A stretch of 32,078 nt of DNA. Origin: NZ13-RE01 sp049718665 (GTDB taxonomy: Bacteria; Dictyoglomota; Dictyoglomia; Dictyoglomales; Dictyoglomaceae). This document shows, piece by piece, positions 1 to 7,983 of the stretch (positions within the stretch are counted from its first letter, which is position 1; every line of letters begins with the position of its first letter). Where the stretch lies: the NCBI GenBank assembly GCA_049718665.1, contig JBNARO010000022.1:1-32078 (forward strand). The letters are read 5' to 3'. The position numbers and the translations under genes are program-made. The notes under the pieces are model-generated. The model was not told where the DNA came from. It did no database searches and saw nothing but the letters and a program-made list of their open reading frames with translations.

Positions 1-20
1 CGTTTTCTAAAATCCTCCCC

Positions 21-249
21 GTTTGTAGCTCACCTATAAGGGATTGAAACCTCTCTATGAGAACAAGAGCAAAGAGAAGATATTAGGTTTGTAGCTCACC
101 TATAAGGGATTGAAACTACTTCTCCATAGGGACCTCCATCCCCCCAAGTGCGTTTGTAGCTCACCTATAAGGGATTGAAACTGTCGAAAGAAGAAGTTGA
201 AGAAAGACTGAGATTTCTAGTTTGTAGCTCACCTATAAGGGATTGAAAC
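21..249 (+). CRISPR. CRISPR array, trailing end (4 repeats, 3 spacers)
   Basis: Four identical 30-bp repeats, beginning GTTTGTAGCTCACC and ending GGGATTGAAAC, lie at 21-50, 87-116, 152-181 and 220-249. They are separated by unrelated spacers of 36, 35 and 38 nt (51-86, 117-151, 182-219). Bases 1-20 are probably the end of a further spacer, so the array continues to the left of the window. The 3' end ATTGAAAC is the typical 8-nt crRNA 5' handle of type I-B/III repeats. That implies transcription on the + strand, a leader outside the window, and 249 as the leader-distal end. The terminal repeat is not degenerate, which is somewhat unusual for the old end of an array. No intact cas gene is in the window. 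Confidence 0.96.
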
Positions 250-252
250 TAT

Positions 253-926
253 TTCATAGATGATACCTCTTTTGAAGGCTTCTCAACTGTAGAAGCTATT
301 AGTCAGTATTTTATCCATAAAAATATCACATTTAAAATACTATTATTAAGACCGGAATCTATTAAAGAAGATATACCTGTAAGAGGTAGACAATACCATC
401 ACAGCAGACTATATCCTCTTAGCTCTAAATGAAAATACGGATGAAAAAACTGATGAGATAATCTTAGATGTATCAAGAGAGCTAAACTTTCAAATACTAA
501 TTGTGGTTGAGGCTTTTAGAAGATTTATCGTGGCCCAGCGATCTAAAAATTATATAAATAAGGAGACTTCTAAGGAATTTGAAATTACGTTCGAGACCGC
601 AAAGGCTCCATTTTTTGTAGATTACTTTAAAAACTTTAATAAAGTTCCCTTTAGTTTTGAAGAGGAAATAGAAAATGGACTGTATTTTAACTATAAAGAG
701 GGGCTTTGCTTTAGCCTTTCTCACCATAATACCGTGGGATAAGATTGAAAAATTAATCACTTTACCCCAAGGCTCACTTTTCAAGACGAAAACACAAAAA
801 GAATAAGATATAAAATGAATTATCCTTTGGGAAATCTCTGGATCTACATTAATCTTCTTCAAACCTTCTACAAGATATTCAAAATTTATGATAGAAGAAT
901 ATGTTAAAGAATTTCTAAGAAGTTAG
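253..926 (+). pseudogene. Decayed Cas_DxTHG (Csx1/MJ1666-like) gene remnant
   Basis: Coding-like sequence continues through this stretch but changes frame several times. The frame from 253 gives FIDDTSFEGFSTVEAISQYF and onward to a stop near 432. A second frame, open from about 395 to 742, gives ADYILLALNENTDEKTDEII, then DVSRELNFQILIVVEAFRR. Further pieces follow in other frames to about 926. The segment DVSRELN followed by a hydrophobic stretch and VEAFRR lines up with the family signature D-x-T-H-G-x-N, with T, H and G replaced. In this family the signature precedes a helix ending in a similar alanine/arginine-rich segment. No start codon or N-terminal CARF strand is present: the frame runs back into the last CRISPR repeat, as if the array had replaced the 5' end. 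Family assignment rests on pattern recognition only; the presence of frame disruptions is clear. Confidence 0.5.
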
Positions 927-957
927 CAAGAAAACCAAAGAAAGAGTCTTTAACTAT

Positions 958-1488
958 CTAAAATTTTAAAAAGTATAAAATTTCTCCCAAAATTGCCATA
1001 AAAAGAAGGCGAGTTAAAATATTCCCTTTATTTTTATAAGAGAGAAATATGGAAAGAAAAAATAAAAAAACTTCTTTCCAATCCATAACAGAATCTAAAA
1101 CAATACTATAAGTAGCAGAGATAATAAGAGCAAAGGTCATGGGTCTTAAATATTCTAAAACTCTTGATATTTTTTCATTATTTAATTTATGAAAAAGGTA
1201 AGAAGAAGAATAAACTAAAATAAAGGGGGCAAGGACAGAAGAGATTGTTGCTACAAAGGATCCCAAAATTCCTCCCATTTTGTATCCTATAAAAGTAGCG
1301 GAGTTTATAGCAATAGGACCTGGGGTAACTTGAGATATAGCAAGAACGTCTATAAATTGAAGATTGGTTAGCCATTTTTCTTGTATTACTACAAAATATC
1401 TAATAAGAGCTACAATAGCATACCCACCACCAAAACCAAAAAGACCTATTAAAAAGAAAACTCTAATTAATGTCCAGAATATACCCAT
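958..1488 (-). CDS. Chromate transporter family protein, second half (CHR domain)
   Basis: This 176-residue hydrophobic protein belongs to the CHR/ChrA family, inner-membrane anion transporters known for chromate efflux. The family motif FGFGGGYAIVALI lies near residue 20 and VTPGPIAINSATFIGYKMGG near residue 55, followed by several membrane segments. The length equals one CHR domain, so it is the short-chain type that works as a pair with a second single-domain protein. Its start overlaps the end of the upstream CHR gene by 22 nt, which points to translational coupling and heterodimer formation. Chromate need not be the physiological substrate; sulfate or another oxyanion is equally possible. 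The gene ends the degT-chr-chr operon. Confidence 0.88.
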   Translation of the reverse strand: MGIFWTLIRVFFLIGLFGFGGGYAIVALIRYFVVIQEKWLTNLQFIDVLAISQVTPGPIAINSATFIGYKMGGILGSFVATISSVLAPFILVYSSSYLFHKLNNEKISRVLEYLRPMTFALIISATYSIVLDSVMDWKEVFLFFLSIFLSYKNKGNILTRLLFMAILGEILYFLKF

Positions 1489-1997
1489 AATATTGCGCCA
1501 CCTAAGGATAGTAAGATTATGTACATAGGATTAATCTTCAAAGCTATTAAGAGAAAACATAGGAAAATTATAAGAAGAATTCGTAGAGTCGTAAAACTAT
1601 TCTTTTTTAAGATTTCATATACACTATAAACCATAAGACCCGCAATAGCGGGTCTTAACCCATAAAATAAACCCTGAATGAATCTTTCATGTTGAAATTT
1701 TAGAAAAAAGATAGCAATAACAAGAATAGAGATAAAAGATGGAAGAACAACCCCTAAGGCACTAACTATAACCCCTTTTAATTTTTTCAATCTATAACCT
1801 ACCGCTATTGCAAAATTGAAAGCTATGGGCCCTGGAAAAAGCTGAGCTAAAGTTAAGGTTTCTAAAAATTCATTTTCATTTATCCATTTTCTCTTTCTGA
1901 CAATCTCCTCTAAGAAAAGGGGGATCATTACATATCCCCCACCAAGAGTAAGCCACCCAATTTTTAAAAATACCAAAAACAAATCCCAATAATTCAT
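1467..1997 (-). CDS. Chromate transporter family protein, first half (CHR domain)
   Basis: A second 176-residue CHR-domain membrane protein, the partner of the gene that follows it. Visible motifs are LTLGGGYVMIPLFLEEIV near residue 17 and LFPGPIAFNFAIAVGYRL near residue 53, then alternating hydrophobic segments to the C-terminus. Both halves keep the GGGY and PGPIA signatures, so neither looks degenerate, but they have diverged considerably from each other. The ATG overlaps the stop codon of the aminotransferase gene by one base (TAATG), so the two genes are co-transcribed and probably translationally coupled. What an aminotransferase has to do with an oxyanion transporter is not apparent. 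Confidence 0.88.
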   Translation of the reverse strand: MNYWDLFLVFLKIGWLTLGGGYVMIPLFLEEIVRKRKWINENEFLETLTLAQLFPGPIAFNFAIAVGYRLKKLKGVIVSALGVVLPSFISILVIAIFFLKFQHERFIQGLFYGLRPAIAGLMVYSVYEILKKNSFTTLRILLIIFLCFLLIALKINPMYIILLSLGGAILWVYSGH

Positions 1998-3196
1998 TAC
2001 AATATTTCATCCACATGTTCTTGAATCTTTTTTATAGCGGTTATGATATCATCCATATCTTCCTTTGTACCTAAAAGAACATTCTGAGAAAACCAAACCC
2101 CTTCTTCAGTGCATGCTTTTTCTGTTTCTGAAAGATAAAGATTTTCATATTGTGCATCTTTAAGGGAATTATATATTGCGGGAATTCTGTAAAGAGGGAA
2201 AGTATATCCTGGTTTTAATGGTATTCCTTCTGCATTCATTGCCTTAACAAAATTCATCTTTGATAAACCTTTAAAATAAGAAGATTTATACTTAAAGATG
2301 TAAAGATGATAAGCATGTCTTGTTACTCCATCATCAGGAGTTAAAGGTTCTATACCCTCAATTTCTTTTAATCTTTCTGTTAAATATTTTGCATTCTCCT
2401 CTCTCTTTTTCATTAGCTCTTCCATTCTTTCCATCTGTGCTAATAAAATTCCTGCCTGAAACTCTGTCATTCTATAATTTCCAGAAAGAATATAATGCAT
2501 ATACCATTCTCCTTTTTTGGCTCTTCCCACATTCATTAAAGACCAAGCTTTTTCTGCTAATTCTTCGTCATTAGTTAAGATAATTCCCCCTTCCCCTGCA
2601 TTTATATTTTTTGAGGATTGAAAGCTAAATATACCCATATCTCCTAATGCTCCAACCTTTTTCCCTCTCCATTCAGCTCCATGAGCCTGAGCAGCATCTT
2701 CCAAGACCCTAAGATTATATTTTTTTGCAATATCCAAAATCTTATCCATATTAGCGGGACAACCGCCTATATGGACAGGAATTACCGCTTTTGTTTTTGG
2801 GGTTATGGCAGATTCTATCTTTTCTGGGTCAATATTATAGGTCTTAGGATCTATATCTACAAAAACTGGTTTTGCTCCTACCATAAGCACAGCACTTGCG
2901 GTAGCAATAAAGGTATATGCGGGAACAATAACTTCATCTCCTGGACCAACTCCTAAAGCTTTTAAGGCAATCTCTAAGGCAGCGGTTCCATTTACACAAG
3001 TGATTCCATATTTTGCAGAATGATACCTTGCAAATTTTTCTTCAAATTCTTCATTCTTTTTCCCATTAACTCTTCCCCATTTCCCACTCTTTAAAACATC
3101 AATTAGTGCTTTTTCTTCCTTCTCATCAAATATGGGCCAAGATGGATAAGGTTTTTCTCTTACAGGTTTTCCACCGCAAATTGCCAAATACGCCAT
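1997..3196 (-). CDS. DegT/DnrJ/EryC1/StrS family PLP aminotransferase
   Basis: A 399-residue fold-type I aminotransferase of the sugar/cyclitol amination family. The N-terminus GGKPVREKPYPSWPIFDEKE is typical of the branch containing AHBA synthase and scyllo-inosose aminotransferase. NGTAALEIALKALGVGPGDEVI (near residue 70) forms part of the PLP phosphate site. VLEDAAQAHGAEWRG (near 165) holds the cofactor aspartate. FSFQSSKNINAGEGG (near 190) holds the Schiff-base lysine. The start is fixed by a strong AGGAGG ribosome site 7 nt before the ATG. A TATAAT at 3234-3239 on this strand could be its -10 box. The substrate is probably a keto-sugar or keto-cyclitol, with glutamate or glutamine as amino donor. 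The Gfo/Idh genes at 7984-9954 would fit such chemistry but are not in this operon. Confidence 0.92.
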   Translation of the reverse strand: MAYLAICGGKPVREKPYPSWPIFDEKEEKALIDVLKSGKWGRVNGKKNEEFEEKFARYHSAKYGITCVNGTAALEIALKALGVGPGDEVIVPAYTFIATASAVLMVGAKPVFVDIDPKTYNIDPEKIESAITPKTKAVIPVHIGGCPANMDKILDIAKKYNLRVLEDAAQAHGAEWRGKKVGALGDMGIFSFQSSKNINAGEGGIILTNDEELAEKAWSLMNVGRAKKGEWYMHYILSGNYRMTEFQAGILLAQMERMEELMKKREENAKYLTERLKEIEGIEPLTPDDGVTRHAYHLYIFKYKSSYFKGLSKMNFVKAMNAEGIPLKPGYTFPLYRIPAIYNSLKDAQYENLYLSETEKACTEEGVWFSQNVLLGTKEDMDDIITAIKKIQEHVDEIL

Positions 3197-3233
3197 ATCT
3201 TCCTCCTAATACATTAATTAATATAACTATATA

Positions 3234-3239
3234 ATTATA
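3234..3239 (-). promoter_or_regulatory. Putative -10 box for the degT-chr operon
   Basis: TATAAT on the minus strand, about 38 nt upstream of the degT start codon. No convincing -35 hexamer lies 16-18 nt upstream, so this is a weak call. Confidence 0.35.
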
Positions 3240-3249
3240 CAGTAAAAAA

Positions 3250-3258
3250 TGATATAAT
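3250..3258 (+). promoter_or_regulatory. Putative extended -10 promoter for the PAS/HD-GYP operon
   Basis: TGATATAAT (TGn plus TATAAT) at 3250-3258 predicts a start near 3265. That leaves a leader of about 24 nt with a GAGGG ribosome site before the GTG at 3289. No recognisable -35 box is seen, as is common for extended -10 promoters. Confidence 0.45.
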
Positions 3259-3288
3259 TCTAAAAGAAAAAATTTTTAGAGGGAAGAA

Positions 3289-4674
3289 GTGGATTTAAAA
3301 AAAGAGGTATATAATCTAATTCTTCAAACTATAGGGGTAGCTATAATAATTATAGAAGAAGATACAACTATATCCTATTGTAATAGAGAGTTTGAAAACT
3401 TATCAGGATATCGAAGAGAAGAGATAGAAGGAAAGAAGAGTTGGACAGAATTTGTAGCTGACGAGAAAGAATTAGAAAAAATGAAAGAATATCATAGATT
3501 AAGAAGAATCAGCCCAGAGCTTGCTCCTGAAAACTATGAATTTAAGTTTAAAGATAGATATGGAAATATTAAAAACATATGGCTAAAGGTAGATGTGATT
3601 CCAAAAACTAAGAAGAGCATTGCTTCTTTCTATGATATTACTGAGTTAAGGAAAATGCTTGATAATGCACCTATCGCCCTTAAAGAACTAAATTTTTCTA
3701 AGGTTAAGCTATATATAGAGGAGTTAAAGAAAAAAGGAATAAGAAATTTGAAAGAATATTTTGAAAATAACAAAGAGGAAGCTATAAAGTGTACAAAATT
3801 AGTAGAAACAACTTATATTAATCCATACGCTATAAGATTAAGTTTTAATAAACTCTTAGGAGAGGTCCCCCCCCAATTTATCATGGAGATATTAACTAAA
3901 CTCCTTGAAGGTAAAAAATCATCAGAATTCACAAGTATCTACTCTACTCCTGACGGAGGATCAGTAATTGTAGAGGCAAGATGGAATATTGTTCCAGGAT
4001 ACGAAGAAAATTGGGAGAAAATTATAGTTTCTCTCTGTGATCTTACAGAAATGGTGAAACTACAAAAAGAGATAGAAAATAAGCTTGCTAAAGTTCAAAG
4101 GGTTTTTGACCAAATGGTAAATACTCTTTCCACAATTGTAGAAATAAAAGATCCGTATACTGCAGGACATCAAAAAAGAGTAACAGAATTAGCTTTAGCT
4201 ATTGCAAAAGAAATAGGGCTCTCAGAAGATGAATTGAGAAATCTTTACATAGCAGGACTACTGCATGATATTGGAAAGATAGCTATTCCCTCAGAAATTT
4301 TAAATAAACCTGGAAAGCTTTCACAAATAGAGTTTGATTTAATAAAATCTCATCCTGAAACAGGATACAAAATCCTTAAAAACATAGATTTTCCTTGGAA
4401 AATTCCTGAAATTGTCCTTCAGCATCATGAGAGATTAAATGGTTCTGGATATCCTAAAGGATTAAAAGGTGATAAAATTTTAATAGAAGCAAAAATATTA
4501 GCAGTAGCAGATGTAGTTGAAGCAATTTCTTCTTATAGACCATATCGTCCTGCCTTTGGAATAGAAGTTGCTTTGGAAGAAATTAATAAAAATAAGGGAA
4601 TATTATACGATCCAGAGGTTGTGGATATCTGCATAAAATTATTCAGAGAAAAAGGATTTAAGTTTCAAGAGTAA
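3289..4674 (+). CDS. PAS domain / HD-GYP cyclic-di-GMP phosphodiesterase
   Basis: A 461-residue soluble signalling protein that probably hydrolyses cyclic-di-GMP in response to a sensed signal. Residues 8-118 form a PAS domain (CNREFENLSGYRREEI, ending SFYDITEL). Residues about 122-258 form a PAS-like domain with an unusual N-terminal cap (DNAPIALKELNFSKVKLYIE, then EYFENNKEEAIKC), a pattern shared by many PAS sensor proteins. A short helix leads to the HD-GYP domain (about 275-461). Its metal and catalytic signature is intact: H294, LLHDIGKIAIP (H326/D327), HH at 379-380 and the GYP-type motif GSGYPKG. There is no membrane segment. The start is GTG, chosen for its GAGGG ribosome site. A run of eight C bases at 3867-3874 encodes V-P-P and may be a slippage site. 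Confidence 0.92.
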   Translation: MDLKKEVYNLILQTIGVAIIIIEEDTTISYCNREFENLSGYRREEIEGKKSWTEFVADEKELEKMKEYHRLRRISPELAPENYEFKFKDRYGNIKNIWLKVDVIPKTKKSIASFYDITELRKMLDNAPIALKELNFSKVKLYIEELKKKGIRNLKEYFENNKEEAIKCTKLVETTYINPYAIRLSFNKLLGEVPPQFIMEILTKLLEGKKSSEFTSIYSTPDGGSVIVEARWNIVPGYEENWEKIIVSLCDLTEMVKLQKEIENKLAKVQRVFDQMVNTLSTIVEIKDPYTAGHQKRVTELALAIAKEIGLSEDELRNLYIAGLLHDIGKIAIPSEILNKPGKLSQIEFDLIKSHPETGYKILKNIDFPWKIPEIVLQHHERLNGSGYPKGLKGDKILIEAKILAVADVVEAISSYRPYRPAFGIEVALEEINKNKGILYDPEVVDICIKLFREKGFKFQE

Positions 4675-4678
4675 AGTT

Positions 4679-5563
4679 ATGGATATAACTAAAGAAAGGG
4701 AAAGAATTGTTAATTTTTTAAGAGAGAAGTTAAAGGAAGAAGGAAAAGATGGATATATAGTAGGAGTAAGCGGAGGAATCGATTCCTGTGTAGTATCTTA
4801 TCTTTTAAAAGAAGCTGTAGGAAGAGAGAAAGTTTTTGCTCTTATCATGCCTGAGATGGATACGGAATCTTCTTCTACAAAAGATGCATTATTCATTGTT
4901 CAAACCCTTGGAATTCCATATAAAGTTTTCTCATTAACAAAGGCTTTATGGGTATTAGGAGTATATAAAATTATTCCTCTGTGGCTTCTTTTATTTAAGC
5001 CTTTAAAAAGAAGAGCGGTGAGATATCTATATACTGAGTATAGCAAAATTTTGGGAAAACCAGTATTCTTTGCAGTAAAAGAGAAATTGAATGTAAAGCT
5101 GAATTGGTTTTATGAAGGTATTGCATATCATAGAATAAAGCATAGATTGAGAATGTCCCTTTTATACTTTTTTGCAGAAAAGAAAAATTATTTAGTTGTA
5201 GGATGTGCCAACCTCACTGAAGCCTTGATTGGTTATTATGTAAGATATGGAGATGATTCTTGTGATATTGCTCCTATATCTCATCTTTATAAAACAGAAG
5301 TAAGAGAACTTGCTAAAATTTTAGAGGTTCCCAAAAGAATAATAGAAAAATCACCATCTCCAGATCTTCTTCCAGGAATCACTGATGAATATTCCATAGG
5401 AATAGACTATTATACTTTGGATAGAATCCTTCAATCTTTTGAGGAAGGAAAGGATCCTTCTCGGTTAAAAGAGTTTGACGAAAAACTAACAAACCTTATA
5501 TATGAACAGTATTTATGGGCAAAGGAACAAATTAAAAAACCACTGAAATTATTAAGAGGGTAA
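4679..5563 (+). CDS. nadE: NAD synthetase-like protein (NadE family, divergent)
   Basis: A 294-residue N-type ATP pyrophosphatase most similar to ammonia-dependent NAD+ synthetase, which amidates deamido-NAD in the cytoplasm. The PP-loop GVSGGIDSCVVSYLL is near residue 29. GCANLTEALIGYYVRYGDD (near 178), DIAPISHLYKTEVRELA and SPSPDLLPGITDE match the ATP, Mg and deamido-NAD segments of NadE in the correct order. Between the PP-loop half and the second half (about residues 90-150) the chain is basic and partly hydrophobic (VLGVYKIIPLWLLLFKPLKR), unlike textbook NadE, so a related amidotransferase activity is possible. No glutaminase domain is present. The gene follows the HD-GYP gene by 4 nt with only a weak ribosome site, and overlaps sfsA by one base. 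Confidence 0.8.
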   Translation: MDITKERERIVNFLREKLKEEGKDGYIVGVSGGIDSCVVSYLLKEAVGREKVFALIMPEMDTESSSTKDALFIVQTLGIPYKVFSLTKALWVLGVYKIIPLWLLLFKPLKRRAVRYLYTEYSKILGKPVFFAVKEKLNVKLNWFYEGIAYHRIKHRLRMSLLYFFAEKKNYLVVGCANLTEALIGYYVRYGDDSCDIAPISHLYKTEVRELAKILEVPKRIIEKSPSPDLLPGITDEYSIGIDYYTLDRILQSFEEGKDPSRLKEFDEKLTNLIYEQYLWAKEQIKKPLKLLRG

Positions 5564-6219
5564 TGTTCTTTGGAAAATTAGAAGAAGGGGAAGTAATAAA
5601 AAGGGAAAAAAGATTTAGACTATACGTTATTCATAAAAATAGAAAAGAGCTTGTCTATCTTCCAAATCCAGGAAGACTTGAGGAGATAATTTTTCCAGGC
5701 GCTAAGATTTTTATGGAGAATAAAATAAATGTGAAAAGAAAAACAAAATGGGAAGCGGTTTTAGGAATCGAAAATAGTACTTATGTTTCTTTGAATGCGT
5801 CCTTAGCTAATAAAATATTTTATGAGAATCTTAGATTCTTCCCTGTAAAAGTAAAGGATCTAAAAAGAGAATTTATTTTTAATAACAGCAGGTTTGACTT
5901 TTTAATAAACGATAGAATATTGGTAGAAGTAAAATCTGTAACCTTAGTGAAAGAAAATATAGGTTTATTTCCAGATGCCCCTACAAAAAGAGGAACAAGA
6001 CATATGGAAGAAATGGCAAAATGGGATTTTGAGAAATGGGTAGTCTTTGTAGTTCAAAGAAATGATGCAAAATTAGTTATGCCTCACAGAGATATAGACA
6101 AGAATTTTTTAAAAAGTATTAATTATTTAAAGGAAATGGGTGGAGCCTTTTTTGCTTTTAAATGTGAGGTTAATCCTTATGGAATATTCTTTGGGGATTT
6201 TATAGATGTTAAAATATAG
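5563..6219 (+). CDS. sfsA: SfsA family protein (DNA-binding/nuclease fold)
   Basis: A 218-residue SfsA homologue, close to the usual size of about 230. The family signatures are present: YLPNPGRLEEIIFPGA near residue 30, FDFLINDRILVEVKSVTLV near 125, GLFPDAPTKRGTRHMEE near 147, and FVVQR near 179. The middle segment keeps the D-(x)n-E-x-K arrangement of PD-(D/E)XK nucleases. E. coli SfsA was named for stimulating maltose use and binds DNA; its true role is unsettled. The ATG shares one base with the preceding stop (TAATG), and the gene overlaps the next one by 14 nt, so it is an inner member of a compact operon. Confidence 0.93.
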   Translation: MFFGKLEEGEVIKREKRFRLYVIHKNRKELVYLPNPGRLEEIIFPGAKIFMENKINVKRKTKWEAVLGIENSTYVSLNASLANKIFYENLRFFPVKVKDLKREFIFNNSRFDFLINDRILVEVKSVTLVKENIGLFPDAPTKRGTRHMEEMAKWDFEKWVVFVVQRNDAKLVMPHRDIDKNFLKSINYLKEMGGAFFAFKCEVNPYGIFFGDFIDVKI

Positions 6220-6841
6220 AAGTCTCTTAGAAAAGTTGAGGAGCATAGAAGATAAGGCAAGAAATTTAGTAGAAGAAAGAATAAGAGAGTTTGAAAGTCT
6301 TGGACTTTATGGTACAGAATTAGATTTATTTTCTGAACTCTCTTTTTGTGTTTTAACTGCTAACTTTTCTGCCCAAGGAGGAATAAAGGCCCAAAAAGCT
6401 ATTGGAAAAGTAAAATTTGCTAACTTATCGTTAGAAAAGTTAGAGGAGGAACTTTTGAAAGTGGGTCATAGATATGCAAGGATAAGAAGCAAGTATATTG
6501 TAGAAAATAGGAAGCTTATTGGGAAATTAAGAAGCATATGGGAGCTCCCTTCTCATGAAGGAAGAGAGATATTAGTTAAATCTGCAAAAGGAATAGGATG
6601 GAAAGAGGCAAGTCATTTTCTAAGAAATACAGGGAAAATGGATGTAGCAATCTTAGATAAGCACATATTGAGAACTTTATATAGTGAAGGAATAATAGAA
6701 GAGATTCCCACAAATTGGACAGAGAAAAAATATTTATATATTGAAAATATCTTTTCTGAACTCTCCTACGAGTTTGGGAAAACTCCAGGAGAAACAGATT
6801 TGTATCTTTGGTACTTAATTAAAGGAAAAGTTGAGAAATAA
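6206..6841 (+). CDS. ogg: 8-oxoguanine DNA glycosylase/AP lyase, archaeal-type (Ogg2)
   Basis: A 211-residue helix-hairpin-helix DNA glycosylase of the Ogg2 type, which excises 8-oxoguanine and cleaves the abasic site. Key pieces are ELSFCVLTANFSAQGGIKAQ near residue 43, the HhH motif SAKGIGWKEASHFLRNTG near 128 with the catalytic lysine, and VAILDKHILRTLY near 148 with the catalytic aspartate. The C-terminus is ETDLYLWYLIKGKVEK; this family characteristically ends with a short lysine-rich tail. Length matches the family (about 200-210). The start lies inside the end of sfsA. It is the last gene of the 3289-6841 run; no terminator hairpin is visible before the converging gene at 6864. Confidence 0.93.
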   Translation: MLKYRSLLEKLRSIEDKARNLVEERIREFESLGLYGTELDLFSELSFCVLTANFSAQGGIKAQKAIGKVKFANLSLEKLEEELLKVGHRYARIRSKYIVENRKLIGKLRSIWELPSHEGREILVKSAKGIGWKEASHFLRNTGKMDVAILDKHILRTLYSEGIIEEIPTNWTEKKYLYIENIFSELSYEFGKTPGETDLYLWYLIKGKVEK

Positions 6842-6863
6842 AGATAAGATTTTTCAAAAACTA

Positions 6864-7973
6864 TCACCTTCCAAATATCCCTAATATTTTTCTTAAATTA
6901 TTCCATACTGATACCTTCTCTTCAAAAATTTCTTCAGGTAGATCTAAATTATATTTTGTTAAAACCTCCACAATATCAGATTTTATACTTTCCTTATCCC
7001 TTGGATTCATATCTTCAGTAAAACTTTTATATAATAATCCTATAGCAGAAATAGGCGGTATTCTAAACTCTAAAGCTATTCCATTCTCAAAGTGAATAAT
7101 CTCAGGAAAGAACGGAGAGGTATTTATATTCTCCAATTTTCCCATAACAAAATTTTCACCAAATTTTGCTTTCTCCTTTTGAAGAATCTCATTAAAGGCA
7201 TAAAGATACAGAGTTTCTTCTTTCTCCTGTTTTAATATATGTTCTAAGCCTACCTCTAAATCATTTAATCTTTTCAAGAATTCTAAAATTAAGTTTCCTT
7301 TTATTAAATCTCCATGCTGGGGAAGGATAATTTCAGGGAGTGGATCTAATCTTCCTATTCTATCTACTGCAAATTTTAATGCTTCTTTCGAGGGAATATA
7401 TATCTGATGAAATATCTTTATACCTTCCCAAGAATCTTCATTAGCATATATATCATCTTTTTTCTTTGTTATAACTCCTCCCATTAAATCTCCTGAAAAG
7501 AGAACCCTTTTTGTTGGATAATAAAGCATCCATGCTCCTCTAAAATGGCAGAATGGGGTAGGAATAAATTGGAAAGAATGTCCAGTTCTTAATATTAATT
7601 TTTTATTCGGGAAATATTCTATTGCCTGAAATCTTTCCTGATCCAATCCATAGCTTCTTATTAATCTCCATGTATCTTCAGAGGTAATTAAGATGGAATT
7701 GGGGCTTATATTCATAAGCGCGGGAACAGAGGAGGTGAGATCAGGGTCTTGATGATTTACATATACAATATTTAGATTTTCAGCTCCTCCTATTAAATCC
7801 TTTAAACTCAAAATTAAATCATTAAAATACATTAATGGAGTAGGATCAATTAAAATATTAACTTTATTCCCTTCATTGGAAAGAATTAATAAATAACTAT
7901 TGGCTACAAAGGGTTTCTCAGGAGTTTGAATTAAATACAAATCCTTTATAACTTCAAATACTTTTAATTCCAT
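6864..7973 (-). CDS. ODP-type metallo-beta-lactamase fold protein (diiron, no flavodoxin domain)
   Basis: A 369-residue protein. Residues 1-240 match the oxygen-binding diiron (ODP) branch of the metallo-beta-lactamase fold, the catalytic half of flavodiiron proteins. The metal site reads HQDPD (H74, D76, D78), H143 in CHFRGAW, D162 in FSGDLMGG and H220 in PQHGD. Compared with flavodiiron HxExDH, the glutamate is aspartate and the last histidine is leucine. No flavodoxin domain follows. Instead there is a C-terminal region of about 120 residues, mostly helical, that I do not recognise. Such proteins may act as oxygen or NO sensors or reductases with a separate electron donor. The gene lies 10 nt behind the second Gfo/Idh gene in one operon, with no redox partner beside it. 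Confidence 0.8.
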   Translation of the reverse strand: MELKVFEVIKDLYLIQTPEKPFVANSYLLILSNEGNKVNILIDPTPLMYFNDLILSLKDLIGGAENLNIVYVNHQDPDLTSSVPALMNISPNSILITSEDTWRLIRSYGLDQERFQAIEYFPNKKLILRTGHSFQFIPTPFCHFRGAWMLYYPTKRVLFSGDLMGGVITKKKDDIYANEDSWEGIKIFHQIYIPSKEALKFAVDRIGRLDPLPEIILPQHGDLIKGNLILEFLKRLNDLEVGLEHILKQEKEETLYLYAFNEILQKEKAKFGENFVMGKLENINTSPFFPEIIHFENGIALEFRIPPISAIGLLYKSFTEDMNPRDKESIKSDIVEVLTKYNLDLPEEIFEEKVSVWNNLRKILGIFGR

Positions 7974-7983
7974 TTTTCCCTCC

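Noticed and set aside
286..315. Degenerate fifth CRISPR repeat
   Set aside because: Only a few scattered bases match (TGTAGAAGCTATTAG), and coding-like sequence runs through it.
503..742. A complete 79-residue protein on the plus strand
   Set aside because: The same frame continues upstream without a start to about 395 and the sense is picked up in other frames on both sides; it is a fragment of a broken gene.
497..862. Open frame of 121 codons on the minus strand
   Set aside because: It lies antisense to the decayed Cas-like gene, has no ribosome site and no recognisable domain; the plus-strand remnant explains the region.
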